A DNA stretch of 7,453 bases from Rhodospirillaceae bacterium (GCA_002732845.1 NVSZ01000096.1:1-7453), one strand, 5' to 3'. Numbered from the stretch's first letter, positions 1-7,133 are shown. Notes: generated from the letters alone by a model not told the origin. Made by a program: numbers and translations.

Positions 1-6
1 GTAAGT

Positions 7-60
7 AAAAAAATAAAAAAATAAGACCGCTAACCAGGGGGGGGAAGGTTAGCGGCCTTA
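7..60 (-). terminator. Intrinsic terminator of the minus-strand RNA
   Basis: On the minus strand a 14-bp stem (60-47 with 35-22, one G-U at 56/26) closes an 11-nt loop containing C8. It is followed directly by seven Ts, an A and seven more Ts (21-7). On the plus strand the stem is followed by GTCTTGTCG with no T tract, so it should not terminate plus-strand transcription efficiently. No protein gene reading leftward ends here inside the window, so the terminator needs a short minus-strand transcript to serve. Confidence 0.75.
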
Positions 61-126
61 GTCTTGTCGTAACGCTTCTCCTCATTGAGGGAGGGGGGTC
101 CCAAACGAGGAGTATTGTAGCGTTTT
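12..126 (-). ncRNA. Candidate two-hairpin small RNA with C-rich loops
   Basis: Read on the minus strand, bases 126 to 12 form a compact RNA-like unit. An outer stem pairs 124-119 with 76-71 (6 bp). After an internal loop (118-113 opposite 77), an inner stem pairs 112-104 with 86-78 (9 bp including one G-U). The 17-nt loop at 103-87 can form a further GGG/CCC mini-stem (102-100 with 91-89) that exposes six Cs. A 10-nt linker (70-61) leads to a 14-bp terminator hairpin whose loop has eight Cs, followed by T7-A-T7. A TATAAC at 137-132 would place the start near 126-124, exactly where the outer stem begins. Both non-Watson-Crick pairs are G-U on the minus strand but A-C on the plus strand, which favours minus-strand transcription. 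I recognise no named family. C-rich anti-Shine-Dalgarno loops are known in several alphaproteobacterial sRNAs. The structure is seen by eye; expression and function are inferred. Confidence 0.55.
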
Positions 127-131
127 AGTCA

Positions 132-137
132 GTTATA
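132..137 (-). promoter_or_regulatory. Possible -10 element of the small RNA
   Basis: The minus strand reads TATAAC at 137-132, a 5-of-6 match to TATAAT. It lies 6-8 nt before the As at 126-124, where the predicted RNA structure begins. No convincing -35 hexamer lies 16-18 nt upstream (AAGGCC, AAAGGC or AAAAGG), so an activator or alternative sigma factor would be needed, or the call is wrong. A TTGTAA/CATAAA pair slightly further upstream is a weaker alternative. Confidence 0.3.
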
Positions 138-199
138 CCTTATTTATGTAGGTGGCCTTTTTGCTTTTACAACTCTTATTTTGCTTTTTTTTAGATATG

Positions 200-205
200 T
201 ATTAT
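200..205 (+). promoter_or_regulatory. Possible -10 element for the leader ORF and ppk1
   Basis: TATTAT at 200-205 matches the -10 consensus at five of six positions. It would start RNA near 211-213, leaving about 13 nt before the leader ORF ATG. The only TTG-type hexamer nearby, TTGCTT at 181-186, is just 13 nt away, too close for a standard -35. The region is so AT-rich that a chance match is likely. Confidence 0.2.
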
Positions 206-215
206 TTTTTTATAC

Positions 216-221
216 AGGTGA
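216..221 (+). promoter_or_regulatory. Ribosome binding site of the leader ORF
   Basis: AGGTGA is a perfect complement of UCACCU in the 3' tail of 16S rRNA. It ends 3 nt before the ATG at 225. Because it pairs with the inner part of the anti-Shine-Dalgarno tail, this short gap equals normal spacing for a GGAGG core. It is the best ribosome binding sequence between 126 and the ppk1 start. Confidence 0.45.
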
Positions 222-224
222 AGC

Positions 225-290
225 ATGATATCTTTAACGGTATTGGTCATAAGCGATGAGATGAATATAAATTTTATGGATTTTTTTTAA
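225..290 (+). CDS. Candidate 21-codon leader peptide abutting ppk1
   Basis: An ATG at 225 opens a 21-codon frame beginning MISLTVLVISDE and ending NFMDFF, closed by TAA at 288-290. The ppk1 ATG follows with no intervening base and in the same frame. The ORF has a well-placed AGGTGA, whereas ppk1 has only a GGA about 11 nt upstream followed by eight Ts. Ribosomes ending the leader could therefore restart on ppk1 (translational coupling), or stop-codon readthrough could give a PPK1 with an N-terminal extension. The peptide has a hydrophobic start but is too short to classify, and I recognise no family. A chance ORF in AT-rich DNA cannot be excluded. Confidence 0.35.
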   Translation: MISLTVLVISDEMNINFMDFF

Positions 291-2429
291 ATGAGCTCTT
301 CAAAAACGCCCGCTGTTTCCCTGACCTCAACGGATCGCTTCAACAATCGGGAGTTGTCATGGCTGGCCTTTAATACGCGGGTTTTGGAAGAAGCCATGAA
401 CAAGCACCATCCGTTGTTGGAACGGGTGCGGTTTCTCAGCATTTCTGCGGCCAACCTTGATGAATTTTATATGGTGCGTGTGGCCGGACTTAAGGGGCAA
501 GAACGCGCAGGTGTGTCGACGGTCAGCCAAGACGGCCTAAGCCCTTCCCAACAATTAGAAGCCATTAACGAAGCCGCCCAACGTCTGATGGTGGAACAGC
601 AACGCATTTGGGTGGTTTTAAAAGACGCTTTGTCGGACGAAGGCATTAAGGTTTTGAACCGCGATGAATTGTCCACGCGCGATAAAAAATGGCTGGATAG
701 CTATTTTATGGATCATATTTTTCCGGTGCTGATTCCGCTGGCGATTGATCCAGCGCACCCCTTCCCGTTTATTCCCAATTTGGGCTTTTCGTTGGTGATG
801 TTATTGAAACAACGCAATTCCGGCCAAATGCTGAGAGCCTTGTTGCCGATTCCGCATTTGCTGACCCGGTTTGTCCGTTTGCCCGGGGCATCCATTCGCT
901 TTATTCCCATCGAAGAACTGGTGGTGTTGTTTTTGGATCGGCTGTTTCCGTCCTATGATCCTGTGCAAATCGCCAATTTTCGCCTGATCCGCGACAGCGA
1001 AATGGAAATCGATGAAGAAGCCGAAGATTTGGTGCGGACTTTTGAAAGTGCCTTAAAACGTCGGCGCCGGGGCTCGGTCATTCGCTTGTCCGTGAATATG
1101 GACATTCCCGAAGATTTAGAAACCTTGGTCATGGATGCGATTGGCGTCGAAGAAGACGATGTATTCCGGTTGAGTGGTATTTTGGGCATGGCGGATTTGT
1201 CGAAATTGATCGTCAAAGAGCGCCCGGACTTGCAATTTGAACCGTTTATTGCCCGTTTCCCCGAACGGGTGCGCGATTTTGGCGGCAATGTGTTTGAAGC
1301 CATCCGCAAAAAGGACTTGGTGGTTCATCACCCTTATGAAAGTTTTGACGTGGTGGTGCAGTTTGTGCGTCAAGCCGCGCGTGATCCAAAAGTCGTCGCG
1401 ATCAAACAAACCTTGTACCGCACCTCGAATGACAGCCCCATTGTCGAAGCCTTGATCGAAGCCGCCGAGTTGGGGAAATCGGTCACCGCTATGGTGGAAC
1501 TGAAAGCCCGCTTTGACGAAGAAGCCAACATCCGCTGGGCGCGCGATCTAGAACGCGCCGGAGTCCAGGTGATTTATGGCTTCATGGACAAAAAGACCCA
1601 TGCCAAGGTGAATTTGGTGGTGCGTCGTGAAGGCAAAGGCTTAAGCTCTTATGTGCATTACGGAACCGGCAATTACCACCCGATCACGGCCAAAGTCTAT
1701 ACCGACCTTTCCCTTTTTACACGCGATCCAAAGTTGTGTGCCGATGCGACCCGATTGTTTAATTATATGACCGGATACGCCAAACCCGAAGGTATGGAAA
1801 AGCTGGCTTTTTCTCCCATCACCTTGCGGGATTCCTTGTTGGAATATATCGATGCTGAAATCAAAAATGCCAAGGCTGGAAAGCCTGCGGGCATTTGGGC
1901 AAAAATGAATTCCGTGGTGGATGTCACCATGATTGATGCCTTGTACAAGGCTTCACAGGCCGGCGTGAAAATCTACTTGGTGGTGCGCGGTATTTGTTGT
2001 CTGCGCCCCGGTGTAAAAGGGCTCAGCGAAAATATTCAGGTAAAAAGCATTGTGGGTCGGTTCTTGGAACATGCGCGCATTGTTGCGTTTGCCAATGGTC
2101 AGGAATTGCCATCGCGGGAAGCCAAATTGTATATTTCTTCAGCCGATTGGATGTCGCGAAACTTAGACCGTCGGGTCGAAACCTTGGTGCCGATTGAAAA
2201 CCCAACCGTGCATCGCCAAGTGTTGGATGAAATTATGGCGTTAAACATCAAAGACACCCAGCAAAGTTGGATGTTGACCTCTGATGGGCGGTACGAACGC
2301 GTTGTTGAAAAGGGCGGTGTTAATGTTCATCATTATTTGATGAACAACGTCAGCCTGTCGGGTTTAGGCAGTAAACAGGGCAAAGTGAAAACAAAGTCTA
2401 AATCGAAGCCTAAGAAAAAACGGTCATAG
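291..2429 (+). CDS. ppk1: Polyphosphate kinase 1
   Basis: PPK1 transfers the ATP gamma-phosphate onto growing inorganic polyphosphate, reversibly, through a phosphohistidine intermediate. It is typically membrane-associated and used in phosphate storage and stress responses. The 712-residue length is normal. The N domain carries NRELSWLAFN (19-28) and the ATP-binding region SAANLDEFYMVRV (52-64). A head domain follows to about 325, then two phospholipase-D-like C domains. Numbering runs two ahead of E. coli: His437 in KKTHAK is the predicted phosphorylated residue, His456 lies in YVHYGTGNYH, Arg377 (YRTSND) and Arg407 (KARFDEE) are the metal-binding arginines, and His594 lies in FLEHARI. The last 20 residues form an unusually Lys-rich tail. 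ATG 291 is the first possible start because the preceding in-frame codon is TAA. Its Shine-Dalgarno is poor, so coupling to the leader ORF is possible. ppx follows after 27 bp and is probably co-transcribed. Confidence 0.97.
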   Translation: MSSSKTPAVSLTSTDRFNNRELSWLAFNTRVLEEAMNKHHPLLERVRFLSISAANLDEFYMVRVAGLKGQERAGVSTVSQDGLSPSQQLEAINEAAQRLMVEQQRIWVVLKDALSDEGIKVLNRDELSTRDKKWLDSYFMDHIFPVLIPLAIDPAHPFPFIPNLGFSLVMLLKQRNSGQMLRALLPIPHLLTRFVRLPGASIRFIPIEELVVLFLDRLFPSYDPVQIANFRLIRDSEMEIDEEAEDLVRTFESALKRRRRGSVIRLSVNMDIPEDLETLVMDAIGVEEDDVFRLSGILGMADLSKLIVKERPDLQFEPFIARFPERVRDFGGNVFEAIRKKDLVVHHPYESFDVVVQFVRQAARDPKVVAIKQTLYRTSNDSPIVEALIEAAELGKSVTAMVELKARFDEEANIRWARDLERAGVQVIYGFMDKKTHAKVNLVVRREGKGLSSYVHYGTGNYHPITAKVYTDLSLFTRDPKLCADATRLFNYMTGYAKPEGMEKLAFSPITLRDSLLEYIDAEIKNAKAGKPAGIWAKMNSVVDVTMIDALYKASQAGVKIYLVVRGICCLRPGVKGLSENIQVKSIVGRFLEHARIVAFANGQELPSREAKLYISSADWMSRNLDRRVETLVPIENPTVHRQVLDEIMALNIKDTQQSWMLTSDGRYERVVEKGGVNVHHYLMNNVSLSGLGSKQGKVKTKSKSKPKKKRS

Positions 2430-2456
2430 AGTTGAATTAGGTTAGGGTAAACGGGC

Positions 2457-3977
2457 ATGATCAATATTTCCTCAGATACAGAAATTGTTAAGCCGGGCCT
2501 GCCTTCGGGCCGGGTTGCCGTGGTTGATATAGGGTCAAACTCTGTGCGTTTGGTGGTCTATGATGCCCCCATGCGCCTGCCGATTCCTATGTATAATGAA
2601 AAATCTCAATGTGCCTTGGGCAGCGGCCTTGGCGAAAGCGGCGTTTTAAATCCAGAAGGCGTAAAATGTGCCTTGCGCAGCCTGCGGCGTTTTGTGGGCT
2701 TAGCTAAATCCATGGGCGTGGCGACTTTGGATATGGTGGCTACGGCGGCCATACGCGAAGCCAAGGACGGTCCGGCCTTTGTCGAAAAAGTTCGCGATAC
2801 GCTGGGCATTGAAATTAACGTTCTCAGCGGTGAAGACGAAGCCAAGTATGCGGCGTTGGGGTTGTTGATGGGCGTTCCCGATGCCGATGGCGTGATTGGT
2901 GATCTGGGCGGTGGTAGTTTGGATTTGGTTGGTCTTGATCACGGCAAATTCAGCAAATCTTCAACCTTTGCCTTGGGCCATTTGCGGTTGTCGGAAGTGT
3001 CCGGTGGAAACCCGGAACGGGCACGCGAAATTGTTGGCGAAACCCTGTCTGACCTGAAATGGCTGAAAAAGGTCAAAGGGCGCACCTTGTATGCGGCGGG
3101 CGGATCGTGGCGCGCCATTGCCCGGATATTGATTGACCAAACCAGCCATCCTTTGCATGTGGTCGATAATTTTGCCATGGACGCGGAAGCCGCGCGCAAT
3201 ATTTTGCATTTGATCAGTGGTGCCGGGCGGCATTCGTTGGAACTGATTCCGGGCATTCCTAAAAAACGCATCGAAACATTACCCTTTGCGGCAGCGGCGT
3301 TGGAAGGCATGTTGATCGCCAGCCGCGCCAAAACCTTGCAGTTTTCGGGCTTTGGCATGCGCGAAGGGGTGCTGTTAACGGCGCTACCAACCAGCCTGCA
3401 AAACCAAGACCCGTTGATCAGCGCGTGCAAGACCATGGTCGAGCGCACCGGGCGTTTTGCCCTGCACGGTAGCGAAATTCGCGAATGGTTGGCGCCATTG
3501 TTCCCTGACGAGTCCGAGGCTGAAAAACGTCTGCGGTATGCGGCGTGTTTGATGAGTGATATTGGCTGGAACGAACATCCCGATTATCGGGCCGAGCATA
3601 CATTTATGCGGTCGTTGCGCATTCCGTTTGCTGGCTTAACCCATCCTGACCGGGCTTTGATTGCATCGACGCTGTACGTACGTCAAGGTGGGGACATGAG
3701 TGATCCCTTGATCCGGCCTATTTTGGGCCTGTTGGATATGGGACAATTGGCGTGGATTCGTGGCACCGGGCAAGCGTTGTTGTTGGCCCACACGATTTCC
3801 GGTGGCGCGCCTGATTTGTTGTCACGCACCGAACTGGAAGTCACCAAAGAAAAAATCTATCTGTGCGTGACCAAGAAAGACCGTGCAGCCCTGATCAGTG
3901 ACGCCGTTGAACGCCGCCTAAAAAGTATGGCCAAGGCCTTTGGTAAAAAGAGCAAGGTCAAGGTGATGGACGACTAA
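2457..3977 (+). CDS. ppx: Exopolyphosphatase, Ppx/GppA family
   Basis: Ppx releases phosphate from the ends of polyphosphate chains; family members may also hydrolyse pppGpp. It belongs to the ASKHA (actin-like ATPase) fold. The first phosphate-binding motif, VAVVDIGSNSVRLVVYD, lies near residues 21-37. Glu128 in SGEDEAK aligns with the catalytic Glu121 of E. coli PPX. The second phosphate motif DLGGGSLD spans 149-156, with Asp156 where E. coli has Glu150. A helical C-terminal HD-like domain covers about 325-480, with SDIGWNEHPDYR as its recognisable core, and a basic tail ends the 506-residue protein. ATG 2457 is the first start after the in-frame TAA at 2448; AGGG at 2444-2447 is a modest ribosome binding site. 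The gene sits 27 bp after ppk1 with no terminator between them, so the synthetic and degradative enzymes are probably one operon. Specificity between polyphosphate and pppGpp cannot be settled from sequence. Confidence 0.93.
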   Translation: MINISSDTEIVKPGLPSGRVAVVDIGSNSVRLVVYDAPMRLPIPMYNEKSQCALGSGLGESGVLNPEGVKCALRSLRRFVGLAKSMGVATLDMVATAAIREAKDGPAFVEKVRDTLGIEINVLSGEDEAKYAALGLLMGVPDADGVIGDLGGGSLDLVGLDHGKFSKSSTFALGHLRLSEVSGGNPERAREIVGETLSDLKWLKKVKGRTLYAAGGSWRAIARILIDQTSHPLHVVDNFAMDAEAARNILHLISGAGRHSLELIPGIPKKRIETLPFAAAALEGMLIASRAKTLQFSGFGMREGVLLTALPTSLQNQDPLISACKTMVERTGRFALHGSEIREWLAPLFPDESEAEKRLRYAACLMSDIGWNEHPDYRAEHTFMRSLRIPFAGLTHPDRALIASTLYVRQGGDMSDPLIRPILGLLDMGQLAWIRGTGQALLLAHTISGGAPDLLSRTELEVTKEKIYLCVTKKDRAALISDAVERRLKSMAKAFGKKSKVKVMDD

Positions 3978-3985
3978 TTGGGCGG

Positions 3986-5146
3986 TTAATCGTTTGAATT
4001 GTCCAGCAACACGACTTTTTTGTTTTTAATGGCTAAGCCCATTTCGCCGTTGCGAATTTTGACGGCGGCTTTTCCGAACAGCTCAAAACGCCAGCCATCC
4101 ATGGCTTTGACCTTGGCCTTTTCCCCATACGCGGCGATTTGGTCGATGTCGGAGGCGTTCGCGATCAGTTTTTGCGCGACGTCGGTTTCTTCGCAGGTCA
4201 TTTTCAAAAAGACTTTCAGCAAATCAGACACCGGACCGATGCCCTGAGGCAGGTCTTTGCGTTTTTCCTGAACGGGCAGGTCGGCGTCTGGAATATCGAG
4301 GCCGCGCTGTACGGCTTGTAAAATTTTGGCCCCGGCTTGACCATTGGCCATGCGATCACCAAGACCTCGTGTCTTCGACAGGTCGGCGGGCGTTTTGGGG
4401 CTATGATGGCAGATTTCTAAAATAGCATCGTCGCGCAAAATACGGTTGCGCGGCACGTTGCGGTTTTGTGCTTCGCGTTCCCGCCAAGCCGCCACTTCGC
4501 GCAAAATTGCGGCGATCCTAGGCTTGGGATTGCGGGCTTTGATGCGTTTGTATGCTTGTTCCGGATCGCCTTTATAGGTGTCGGCGGAACGCAAAATGGC
4601 CATTTCCGCATCCAACCAGCTTTCGCGGCCATTTTCTTGCAATGTTGCCACCAATTTCCGGTACGCATCGCGCAGATGCGTGACGTCAGAGATGGCATAG
4701 GTGATTTGACGCTCAGACAATGGGCGTCTGGACCAATCCGTAAAGCGCGATGATTTGTCGACGCGTGCCGTGGTCAGTTTGGCGATAAGGTTTTCATAAC
4801 CGACTTGATCGCCAAAGCCACAAACCATGGCGGCGATTTGACTGTCAAACAGAGGGGCGGGGACTTCGCCCATCAATTGATAAAAAATTTCCAGATCTTG
4901 GCGGGCCGCATGAAACACTTTCAGGGTTTCGGGCGCCCGCATCAGGTCAAACAACGATGATAAATCGATGTCCGAGGCCAAAGCGTCGATGGCGACGGCC
5001 TCGTCGGGGCTGGCCACCTGAACCAAGCAGAGCAGGGGGTAATATGTGCTTTCGCGCATGAATTCCGTATCTACCGTGACAAAAGGCGTGCCTTTAAGGC
5101 GTTCACAGAATTCGACTAAGTCTTGGGTTTTTGTAATCATTTGCAT
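3986..5146 (-). CDS. rnd: Ribonuclease D
   Basis: RNase D is a 3'-to-5' exoribonuclease that trims precursor tRNAs and other stable RNAs in the cytoplasm. The DEDDy exonuclease site is complete: Asp26 and Glu28 (VDTEF), Asp84 (HAARQDLE), and Tyr150 with Asp154 (YAISD), almost the same numbering as E. coli. An HRDC RNA-binding domain lies around 215-290 (RNVPRNRILRDDAILEI). A short C-terminal region containing WRFELFG completes the 386 residues, a normal length. ATG 5146 and an ATG two codons later (5140) are both possible starts, and neither has a clear Shine-Dalgarno. The gene converges on ppx with 8 bp between the stop codons and diverges from aspS. A perfect inverted repeat in its leader (5163-5185) may affect its expression. 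Confidence 0.95.
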   Translation of the reverse strand: MQMITKTQDLVEFCERLKGTPFVTVDTEFMRESTYYPLLCLVQVASPDEAVAIDALASDIDLSSLFDLMRAPETLKVFHAARQDLEIFYQLMGEVPAPLFDSQIAAMVCGFGDQVGYENLIAKLTTARVDKSSRFTDWSRRPLSERQITYAISDVTHLRDAYRKLVATLQENGRESWLDAEMAILRSADTYKGDPEQAYKRIKARNPKPRIAAILREVAAWREREAQNRNVPRNRILRDDAILEICHHSPKTPADLSKTRGLGDRMANGQAGAKILQAVQRGLDIPDADLPVQEKRKDLPQGIGPVSDLLKVFLKMTCEETDVAQKLIANASDIDQIAAYGEKAKVKAMDGWRFELFGKAAVKIRNGEMGLAIKNKKVVLLDNSND

Positions 5147-5162
5147 GAATATGCTTTTACAC

Positions 5163-5185
5163 GGTTTTCCCCCAACTGGAAAACC
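5163..5185. repeat. Perfect 8-7-8 inverted repeat in the rnd leader
   Basis: GGTTTTCC (5163-5170) and GGAAAACC (5178-5185) are exact inverted copies around a 7-bp centre. The near arm ends 17 bp from the rnd ATG. In the rnd transcript this would be a hairpin containing a GGGGGA run, the only purine-rich Shine-Dalgarno-like stretch in that leader, although it is too far upstream for ordinary use. As DNA it has the shape of a dimeric repressor operator. Neither side is followed by a T tract, so it is not a terminator. Confidence 0.6.
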
Positions 5186-5313
5186 TATAAATTGCTAAAA
5201 TCTAAAAAAGAGCTCTTCATTTTCATCAAGCTTCCGACAGGAAATGTATTTAAGGCTTGGATAGTCCGCGAACCCTTGATAAACACTCCTCTAACACTGC
5301 TTTCTTTTAATGT

Positions 5314-5318
5314 AAGGA
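5314..5318 (+). promoter_or_regulatory. Ribosome binding site of aspS
   Basis: AAGGA ends 6 nt before the ATG at 5325, a standard spacing. It supports that start, which also matches the usual AspRS N-terminus ([12 protein letters not shown]). Confidence 0.7.
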
Positions 5319-5324
5319 TAACCG

Positions 5325-7133
5325 ATGCACCCGTACCGTACACATACTTGTGGAGAACTCCGCGCTGAACATGCGGGCAGCGAAGTCCGTCTTTCTGGCT
5401 GGGTTCACCGTAAACGCGACCATGGCGGATTGCTGTTTGTTGATGTTCGCGATCATTATGGTTTGACCCAAGTGGTGATTGATGAGTCCAGCGATTTGTT
5501 CAAGGCCATCGAAGACACCCGTCCCGAAAGCGTTGTCACGGTCACCGGAAAGATTGTTAAGCGCAGCATCGAGACCGTAAACCCAGACCTGCCCACGGGC
5601 GAAGTTGAATTGGTTGTTGAAAGTTTCAATTTGGAAAGTGCCGCTGATGTTTTGCCCATGCAGGTCGCCGGGAACGAAGAGTTTTCAGACGAAATGCGTT
5701 TGACGCATCGTTATTTGGATCTGCGCCGTGAAAAAGTCCACGCCAACATCGTCTTGCGCAGCAACGTCATTGCTTCGATCCGGACCCGCATGGTGGCCCA
5801 AGGTTTCTTGGAAATGCAAACGCCAATCTTGACCGCGTCTTCACCCGAAGGGGCGCGTGATTATTTGGTGCCTTCACGCCAGCATCCCGGAATGTTTTAT
5901 GCGCTGCCTCAGGCTCCGCAACAGTTTAAGCAATTGTTGATGGTCTCGGGATTTGATAAATACTTTCAAATCGCCCCTTGTTTTCGCGATGAAGATGCCC
6001 GTGCCGACCGTTCACCTGGTGAATTTTATCAGTTGGATTACGAAATGGCGTTTTGTACGCAAGACGAAGTGTTCGAAGCCATCGAACCCGTCCTTCACGG
6101 TATTTTCGAAGAATTTGGCGGCGGTAAAGACGTTACGCCGTTCCCCTTTCCGCGCATTCCTTACAAAGAGTCCATGTTGAAATATGGCTCGGACAAGCCT
6201 GATCTGCGCAACCCGTTGATCATTACCGATGTCACCGAACACTTTGCGGGCGGCGGTTTTGGTTTGTTTGCGTCCAACATTGAAAAAGGCTCCGTCGTTC
6301 GCGCCATTCCGGCTACGGGTGCCGCCGGACGTCCGCGCAGCTTCTTTGATAAATTGAACAGCTGGGCCCGTGACGAAGGTATGGGTGGTCTTGGCTATAT
6401 TATCTATAACGCCGACGGAACCACCAAAGGTCCGATTGCGAAAAACCTAGACGCAGACCGCGTGGCGGCGATTAAAGCTCAGGCCGGAGCCGCTGATGGC
6501 GACGCCGTATTCTTTGTCTGTCAAAAAGAAAACTTGGCTGCGAAATATGCTGGCTTTTCCCGTGATAAAATCTGTGACGAGCTGGATATCCGCGAAGATG
6601 GCCGCTTTAAATTCTGCTGGATTGTTGATTATCCCATGTACGAAATGGATGAAGAAACCGGCAAATTAGAATTTTCTCACAACCCGTTTTCCATGCCCCA
6701 AGGCGGCTTAGACGCTTTGTTGTCCGGCGATCCCTTAGAAGTTCTGGCCTATCAGTATGACATCGTCTGTAACGGTATTGAGCTGTCTTCGGGGGCTATT
6801 CGAAACCACTTACCGGAAATCATGTACAAAGCGTTTGAAATCGCTGGATATTCCAATGACGTCGTGGAAAAAGAATTTGGCGGCATGTTGTCGGCGTTTA
6901 AATTTGGCGCGCCTCCGCACGGTGGATCGGCTCCGGGCATTGACCGTATGGTCATGATGTTGGCGGACGAACCCAATATTCGGGAAGTGATTGCGTTCCC
7001 CATGAACCAGCAAGCCCAAGATTTGTTGATGAACGCACCCGCTCCAGCTAACCCCGACCAATTACGAGAGTTGCAGCTGAAATTGGCCCCGCCGCCGAAA
7101 ATCGAAAAGAAAAGTGACGCTGAAACCGCGTAA
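5325..7133 (+). CDS. aspS: Aspartyl-tRNA synthetase, probably non-discriminating
   Basis: AspRS is a class IIb synthetase that attaches aspartate to tRNA. The 602-residue protein has the bacterial layout. An N-terminal OB-fold anticodon-binding domain covers about 1-105 ([11 protein letters not shown], 25-35). The catalytic core has the flipping loop [10 protein letters not shown] (172-181), motif 2 with Arg221 ([15 protein letters not shown]) and motif 3 with Arg541 (GIDRMVMML). A GAD insertion occupies roughly 290-420. His33 followed by Gly-Gly matches the non-discriminating enzymes (His31 in Pseudomonas aeruginosa) rather than the Leu of E. coli AspRS. It therefore probably also charges tRNA-Asn with Asp, for later amidation by GatCAB. 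The start is supported by a good ribosome binding site and family N-terminus. The gene appears to be a single unit ending in its own terminator. Confidence 0.97.
   Translation: MHPYRTHTCGELRAEHAGSEVRLSGWVHRKRDHGGLLFVDVRDHYGLTQVVIDESSDLFKAIEDTRPESVVTVTGKIVKRSIETVNPDLPTGEVELVVESFNLESAADVLPMQVAGNEEFSDEMRLTHRYLDLRREKVHANIVLRSNVIASIRTRMVAQGFLEMQTPILTASSPEGARDYLVPSRQHPGMFYALPQAPQQFKQLLMVSGFDKYFQIAPCFRDEDARADRSPGEFYQLDYEMAFCTQDEVFEAIEPVLHGIFEEFGGGKDVTPFPFPRIPYKESMLKYGSDKPDLRNPLIITDVTEHFAGGGFGLFASNIEKGSVVRAIPATGAAGRPRSFFDKLNSWARDEGMGGLGYIIYNADGTTKGPIAKNLDADRVAAIKAQAGAADGDAVFFVCQKENLAAKYAGFSRDKICDELDIREDGRFKFCWIVDYPMYEMDEETGKLEFSHNPFSMPQGGLDALLSGDPLEVLAYQYDIVCNGIELSSGAIRNHLPEIMYKAFEIAGYSNDVVEKEFGGMLSAFKFGAPPHGGSAPGIDRMVMMLADEPNIREVIAFPMNQQAQDLLMNAPAPANPDQLRELQLKLAPPPKIEKKSDAETA

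Larger units (their letters stand above)
5147..5324. promoter_or_regulatory. Divergent rnd/aspS intergenic region
   Basis: This 178-bp AT-rich gap must hold promoters for rnd leftward and aspS rightward. I see several partial hexamers, such as TTGGAT and TTGATA between 5255 and 5285, but no pair with good spacing. Besides the inverted repeat at 5163-5185, it contains the 10-bp palindrome AAGAGCTCTT at 5208-5217. No tRNA or leader peptide with convincing signals was found. Confidence 0.4.

Noticed and set aside
37..98. Plus-strand G-quadruplex from the G8 run and the GGGAGGGGGG run
   Set aside because: Only two or three G runs with a long gap are present. Minus-strand hairpins with a terminator explain the sequence better.
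232..250. Pho-box-like pair (CTTTAAC and TGGTCAT) upstream of ppk1
   Set aside because: The half-sites match CTGTCAT at only four and five of seven positions, and their starts are 12 rather than 11 bp apart. A phosphate-regulon link is attractive but not supported.
2437..2447. Telomere-like TTAGG/TTAGGG tandem between ppk1 and ppx
   Set aside because: Only two imperfect units occur, in a bacterial intergenic gap. Chance is sufficient.
2939..3448. 169-codon open frame on the minus strand inside ppx
   Set aside because: It is entirely antisense to the conserved ppx catalytic region, has no recognisable domain, and follows from the codon pattern of the real gene. The same applies to the other antisense and offset frames inside ppk1, rnd and aspS.
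5244..5264. Six-codon leader peptide (MYLRLG) upstream of aspS
   Set aside because: It lacks Asp codons or an attenuator hairpin, so nothing supports amino-acid-responsive attenuation.
5123..5368. 81-codon plus-strand frame spanning the rnd start, the intergenic region and the aspS start
   Set aside because: It overlaps both conserved genes, has no good ribosome site and no recognisable protein features.
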